The translations under genes were made by a program, and so were the position numbers. The notes beneath the pieces are model-generated. The model was not told where the DNA came from. It made no database searches and saw only the letters and a program-made list of their open reading frames with translations. A stretch of DNA of 64,000 nucleotides from Methanosarcinaceae archaeon (lineage in GTDB: Archaea; Halobacteriota; Methanosarcinia; Methanosarcinales; Methanosarcinaceae), in the NCBI GenBank assembly GCA_023544565.1, contig JAMJFS010000001.1, positions 1 through 64,000 on the forward strand. The letters are read 5' to 3'. Of this stretch, positions 61,117 through 64,000 are shown in pieces; the stretch's first letter is position 1, and every line of letters begins with the position of its first letter.

Positions 61117-61392
61117 ATGAATGTAAACCTATTATCCACTAATTATGCATCTATTTATTTTGCATTTAATGTTATTTCGTTCTTATTTTATGGATTTGAC
61201 AAGGCTAAGGCTCAATCTAAACGAAAATGGCGAAGAATTCCTGAAAAAAATCTATTATTGATGGCATTGATGGCACCTTTTGGTGCACTGGCCGGAATGC
61301 AGGTCTTCAAGCACAAGATACGGAAGGATAAATTCAAGTATCTAGTACCAACTTTTGTTGCGGTTCACCTGATTGTTTTTGCAATATTGTGA
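61117..61392 (+). CDS. DUF1294 membrane protein
   Basis: A 91-aa protein of the DUF1294 family: FNVISFLFYGFDKAKAQSKRKWRRIPEKNLLLMALMAPFGALAGMQVFKHKIRKDKF. It has about three membrane helices. The function is unknown. It is divergent from moaD. Confidence 0.82.
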   Translation: MNVNLLSTNYASIYFAFNVISFLFYGFDKAKAQSKRKWRRIPEKNLLLMALMAPFGALAGMQVFKHKIRKDKFKYLVPTFVAVHLIVFAIL

Positions 61393-61472
61393 TGTTAGAA
61401 AATGTTATAACTCGTCACCAAAAACAACTTGTAAACAAAAAAAGAAAATGGAATACTTTAGCATTCCATTTT

Positions 61473-61955
61473 TTAAATTAATCCAAAAAGACTTAAGATT
61501 GACTGAACTGCTTTTGCAACTCCAATCACGATCTTATTTTTAATTCCAACACCCTCGTAAGTGATATCCTTATTTTTGAGAGCATCCATAGTTACAGTTG
61601 CTGGGTCAGTAGAACCCAAAATGTTGTCTACTGTTTCCTCATTTGACGTAACCAGAAGTGTTGGATTTTCTGGTTCACCACTTTCTATTCCAGTGATATA
61701 TGCATCTGAATTTGTGACCGCTGCAAGTTCAATATCCCCACCTGTCTTTATGATAATGATATGGATCACCTGATCACCAAATATTGATTTGACAAATGAA
61801 GGTAAATCCGGGTTTGAACTAATGAAATTATTGTAATCAACGAGCAAATAAGATTCAATTTCATCTTGTGTTATCGCTGAGACGGGTAATGCAAAACAAC
61901 TGAATACTACAAGTGTTAGTAGTACCAAAATCGAAAGCCTCTTGATGTTCATCAT
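61473..61955 (-). CDS. Secreted hypothetical protein
   Basis: A 160-aa exported protein. The signal peptide is about 1-27 (ending PVSA-I). The mature region (about 30-160) is of mixed alpha/beta type, with HIIIIKTGGDIELAAVTNSDAYI and PTLLVTSNEETVDNIL as the best-ordered stretches. GAGGT precedes the ATG. No family was named with certainty. Confidence 0.65.
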   Translation of the reverse strand: MMNIKRLSILVLLTLVVFSCFALPVSAITQDEIESYLLVDYNNFISSNPDLPSFVKSIFGDQVIHIIIIKTGGDIELAAVTNSDAYITGIESGEPENPTLLVTSNEETVDNILGSTDPATVTMDALKNKDITYEGVGIKNKIVIGVAKAVQSILSLFGLI

Positions 61956-62161
61956 GTTTTTAACCTCTAATATAATGTACTTAAAGTGAACATTTTATTG
62001 TATAAATAATTATTGAGAACCCAATATTTCATTAGTCTTCGGTTCCATTAACTTTTTATATTCACTCCTCAGTAAAACAATAATTGCTTATATCAATGGT
62101 TTACTAATGATTGGCATACAAATATTTGTCAGCATATAGTGGGATATCGCGGAGTTTGCAG

Positions 62162-64000
62162 ATGGATTATGACAAATCGAACATCAATGATGTGTTCATG
62201 GCTTTAGATGCCTCTAAAAAGGGACTTACATCCGAAAATGCAAAGAATAGGCTTGAAAAATACGGCACCAACGAGCTTGAGGAAAAACAAAAGATCACGC
62301 CTCTTAAAGTATTGCTGAGCCAGTTCGTAAACTTCATCGTCTGGGTCTTGTTTGCAGCAGCCATTATATCACTTGTAATTGGGGAAACCATCAACTTTTG
62401 GGTTATCTCATCCATCATCACATTTGTCATAGTTTTGGGCTTTGTGCAGGAATACAAAGCAGAAAAAGCAATGGAAGCACTAAAAAGAATTGTTGAACCA
62501 ACAACCAGAGTGCTCAGAAATGGACGGCGAAAAGAGATACTAACAAAAGACGTCGTTCCAGGTGACGTTCTGTTGCTTGAAACCGGGGACAGTATCCCTG
62601 CGGATGCAAAGGCATTTGACATAACCAGCCTGAAGGTCGATGAAGCTGCCCTAACAGGTGAGAGCGGTGCAGTTGAGAAAAAAGAAGGCGACATGGTCTT
62701 TACAGGAACACAGATCGTTCACGGGAAATGCAAGGCTGTTGTCACATCAACAGGCATGCAAACGAAATTGGGGCAGATTGCAGGAATGATACAGGAAGTT
62801 GAGGAAAAAACACCTTTGCAGATCAAGATCACAGATCTTTCAAAAAGCCTTGCAATGATCGCACTGATGGCATGTACCATCACATTCGCGCTCGGAATAT
62901 TGAAAGGAGCCCCTTTTGGTGAAATGTTGATAATTGCCATGGCACTAGCTGTTGCCGCCGTTCCCGAAGGACTGCCTTTCACTCTGACACTTACACTTGC
63001 GTATGGAATGCGCAAGATGGCAAAACAAAATGCCCTCATACGAAAAATGCTCGGTGTTGAAACACTGGGATCTACAACTGTTATCTGTACAGATAAGACA
63101 GGCACGTTGACAAAGAACGAGATGACCGTCGAAAAGATCTATGTGGACGAGACGTTCTTTGACATAACAGGTGTCGGCTATGAGCCAAATGGGGATTATT
63201 CGATTGATGGTACAAAGATCGATGTGACAAAACATGAAAATCTGGGTCGGTTGTTAAAAGCTGCTGCCCTTTGCAACAATGCGGTCTTTGAAGAAAACGT
63301 GGGGAATTTGGAAAAGCAGGAAAAACGGAAACTCATCGGAGACCCAACAGAGATATCCCTTGTCGTTGCAGCCGCAAAGGCAGACATCTGGCAGGACGAT
63401 CTGGAAAATGATTACCAGATAATTCAAGAGATACTTTTTACATCAGAAAGGAAATTAATGTCCACCGTACACGAAAAAAAAGAGGAGACTTATAAAACGG
63501 TATTCTCCAAAGGCGCACCCGAATTTTTGTTAAATAAATGTAGTTTCATCAGGAAAAGGAACTCGATTGAAGAACTCAGTAAGGATGAGGTTGCGAAGAT
63601 ACTTAAGACGAACCACAACCTTGCAAGTTCTGCTTACCGTGTGCTTGGTGTTGCTTATAAGGAGATGACTGGAGAACTTACTCCTGAAAACATTGAGAAG
63701 GACCTGGTTTTTTTGGGTTTGGTCGCAATGATCGATCCTGCGCGGGAAGAAGCAAAAAAGGCGATCGTGACATGTAAAAAAGCCGGAATCAAGGTTGTGA
63801 TGATCACAGGCGATAACGATGCGACTGCAAAAGCAATAGCGCAAAACATTGGTTTATTTGATGAGATCGGGGATTTTGGATACCTCAGGGATGAAAAACT
63901 AAAAAGGATCGTTGCGGATGGTGTGATAACAGGAAGTGAACTGGAGTCATTGGACGAAGAAGAGTTTGAGAGTGTTGTTGAGGGTATTCGTATATATGCA
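62162..64000 (+). CDS. P-type Ca2+-transporting ATPase (partial, runs off edge)
   Basis: The first 613 residues are inside the window. An N-terminal cation-ATPase domain is followed by helices M1-M4 with the PEGLP of type IIA Ca2+ pumps (268-272, within AVAAVPEGLPFTL), TGES (165-168), and the phosphorylated Asp311 in DKTGTLT. The cytoplasmic nucleotide-binding domain includes FTSERKLMSTV, FSKGAPEFLL and DPAREEAK. GCGGAG lies 7 nt before the ATG. The remaining helices and hinge motif are outside the window. Confidence 0.93.
   Translation, partial: MDYDKSNINDVFMALDASKKGLTSENAKNRLEKYGTNELEEKQKITPLKVLLSQFVNFIVWVLFAAAIISLVIGETINFWVISSIITFVIVLGFVQEYKAEKAMEALKRIVEPTTRVLRNGRRKEILTKDVVPGDVLLLETGDSIPADAKAFDITSLKVDEAALTGESGAVEKKEGDMVFTGTQIVHGKCKAVVTSTGMQTKLGQIAGMIQEVEEKTPLQIKITDLSKSLAMIALMACTITFALGILKGAPFGEMLIIAMALAVAAVPEGLPFTLTLTLAYGMRKMAKQNALIRKMLGVETLGSTTVICTDKTGTLTKNEMTVEKIYVDETFFDITGVGYEPNGDYSIDGTKIDVTKHENLGRLLKAAALCNNAVFEENVGNLEKQEKRKLIGDPTEISLVVAAAKADIWQDDLENDYQIIQEILFTSERKLMSTVHEKKEETYKTVFSKGAPEFLLNKCSFIRKRNSIEELSKDEVAKILKTNHNLASSAYRVLGVAYKEMTGELTPENIEKDLVFLGLVAMIDPAREEAKKAIVTCKKAGIKVVMITGDNDATAKAIAQNIGLFDEIGDFGYLRDEKLKRIVADGVITGSELESLDEEEFESVVEGIRIYA

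Overview
The window is a stretch of chromosome from a methanogenic or methane-oxidising euryarchaeon, most likely order Methanosarcinales. The evidence is an S-layer protein built from two Methanosarcina-type S-layer domains, the TfuA/YcaO pair linked to thioamidation of methyl-coenzyme M reductase, archaeal DnaG, Orc1/Cdc6, RadB, SRP19 and Sec61-beta, class III (anaerobic) ribonucleotide reductases, and archaeal TATA boxes combined with GGAGG-type ribosome binding sites. The genus cannot be fixed from this sequence alone. No rRNA, tRNA or CRISPR array was recognised.

Layout. 0-3 kb: edge of an IS630-type transposase, then a V4R/TusA/split YeeE-YedE sulfur-handling operon, a tiny SAP-domain protein and SRP19. 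3-9 kb: secreted proteins, Sec61-beta (too short for most gene callers), an aIF-2B-type isomerase, a long HD-domain hydrolase and TrmI. 9-16 kb: a RelBE-like pair with a broken toxin, RadB, the NrdH/NrdD/NrdG anaerobic ribonucleotide reductase operon, a DUF4349 lipoprotein and ThiL. 16-25 kb: the S-layer protein, a HicBA pair with a broken toxin, a regulator divergent from a taurine/nitrate-type ABC transporter, a bactofilin-like protein and class II aldolase. 25-31 kb: an AAA ATPase under a palindrome-rich promoter, minisatellites, a terpenoid-cyclase-fold protein and a second NrdD. 31-39 kb: NifX-like, ZIP transporter, DUF169, a radical-SAM aminomutase, TfuA/YcaO, cysteine desulfurase and FdhD. 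39-44 kb: Orc1/Cdc6, DnaG and a 1.7-kb gene-free AT-rich region that may be a replication origin and carries a promoter-linked candidate small RNA. 44-50 kb: CoA-disulfide-reductase-like protein, RtcA, KptA, MFS and radical SAM proteins. 50-58 kb: SAM hydrolase, ThiC, a roadblock/membrane-protein operon, MetG, SppA and a lone roadblock protein. 58-64 kb: candidate structured RNA, fluoride-export operon joined to molybdopterin genes, small membrane and secreted proteins, and a Ca2+-type P-ATPase running off the right edge.

Functional links. Several genes handle sulfur: V4R-TusA-YeeE, SufS-FdhD, TfuA-YcaO, MoaD/MoeA. Replication and nucleotide supply are represented by Orc1, DnaG, RadB and two NrdDs. 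RtcA and KptA are convergent RNA-end enzymes.

The most unusual content is intergenic. There is a family of about twelve roughly 60-bp AT-palindrome plus hairpin repeats, often in tandem. Two MITE-like elements have inverted ends and exact 9-bp target duplications, one inserted inside such a repeat, and a modular double hairpin is nested in one MITE and again in an unrelated inverted repeat. Two toxin genes of separate toxin-antitoxin pairs each carry a single in-frame stop while their antitoxins are intact.
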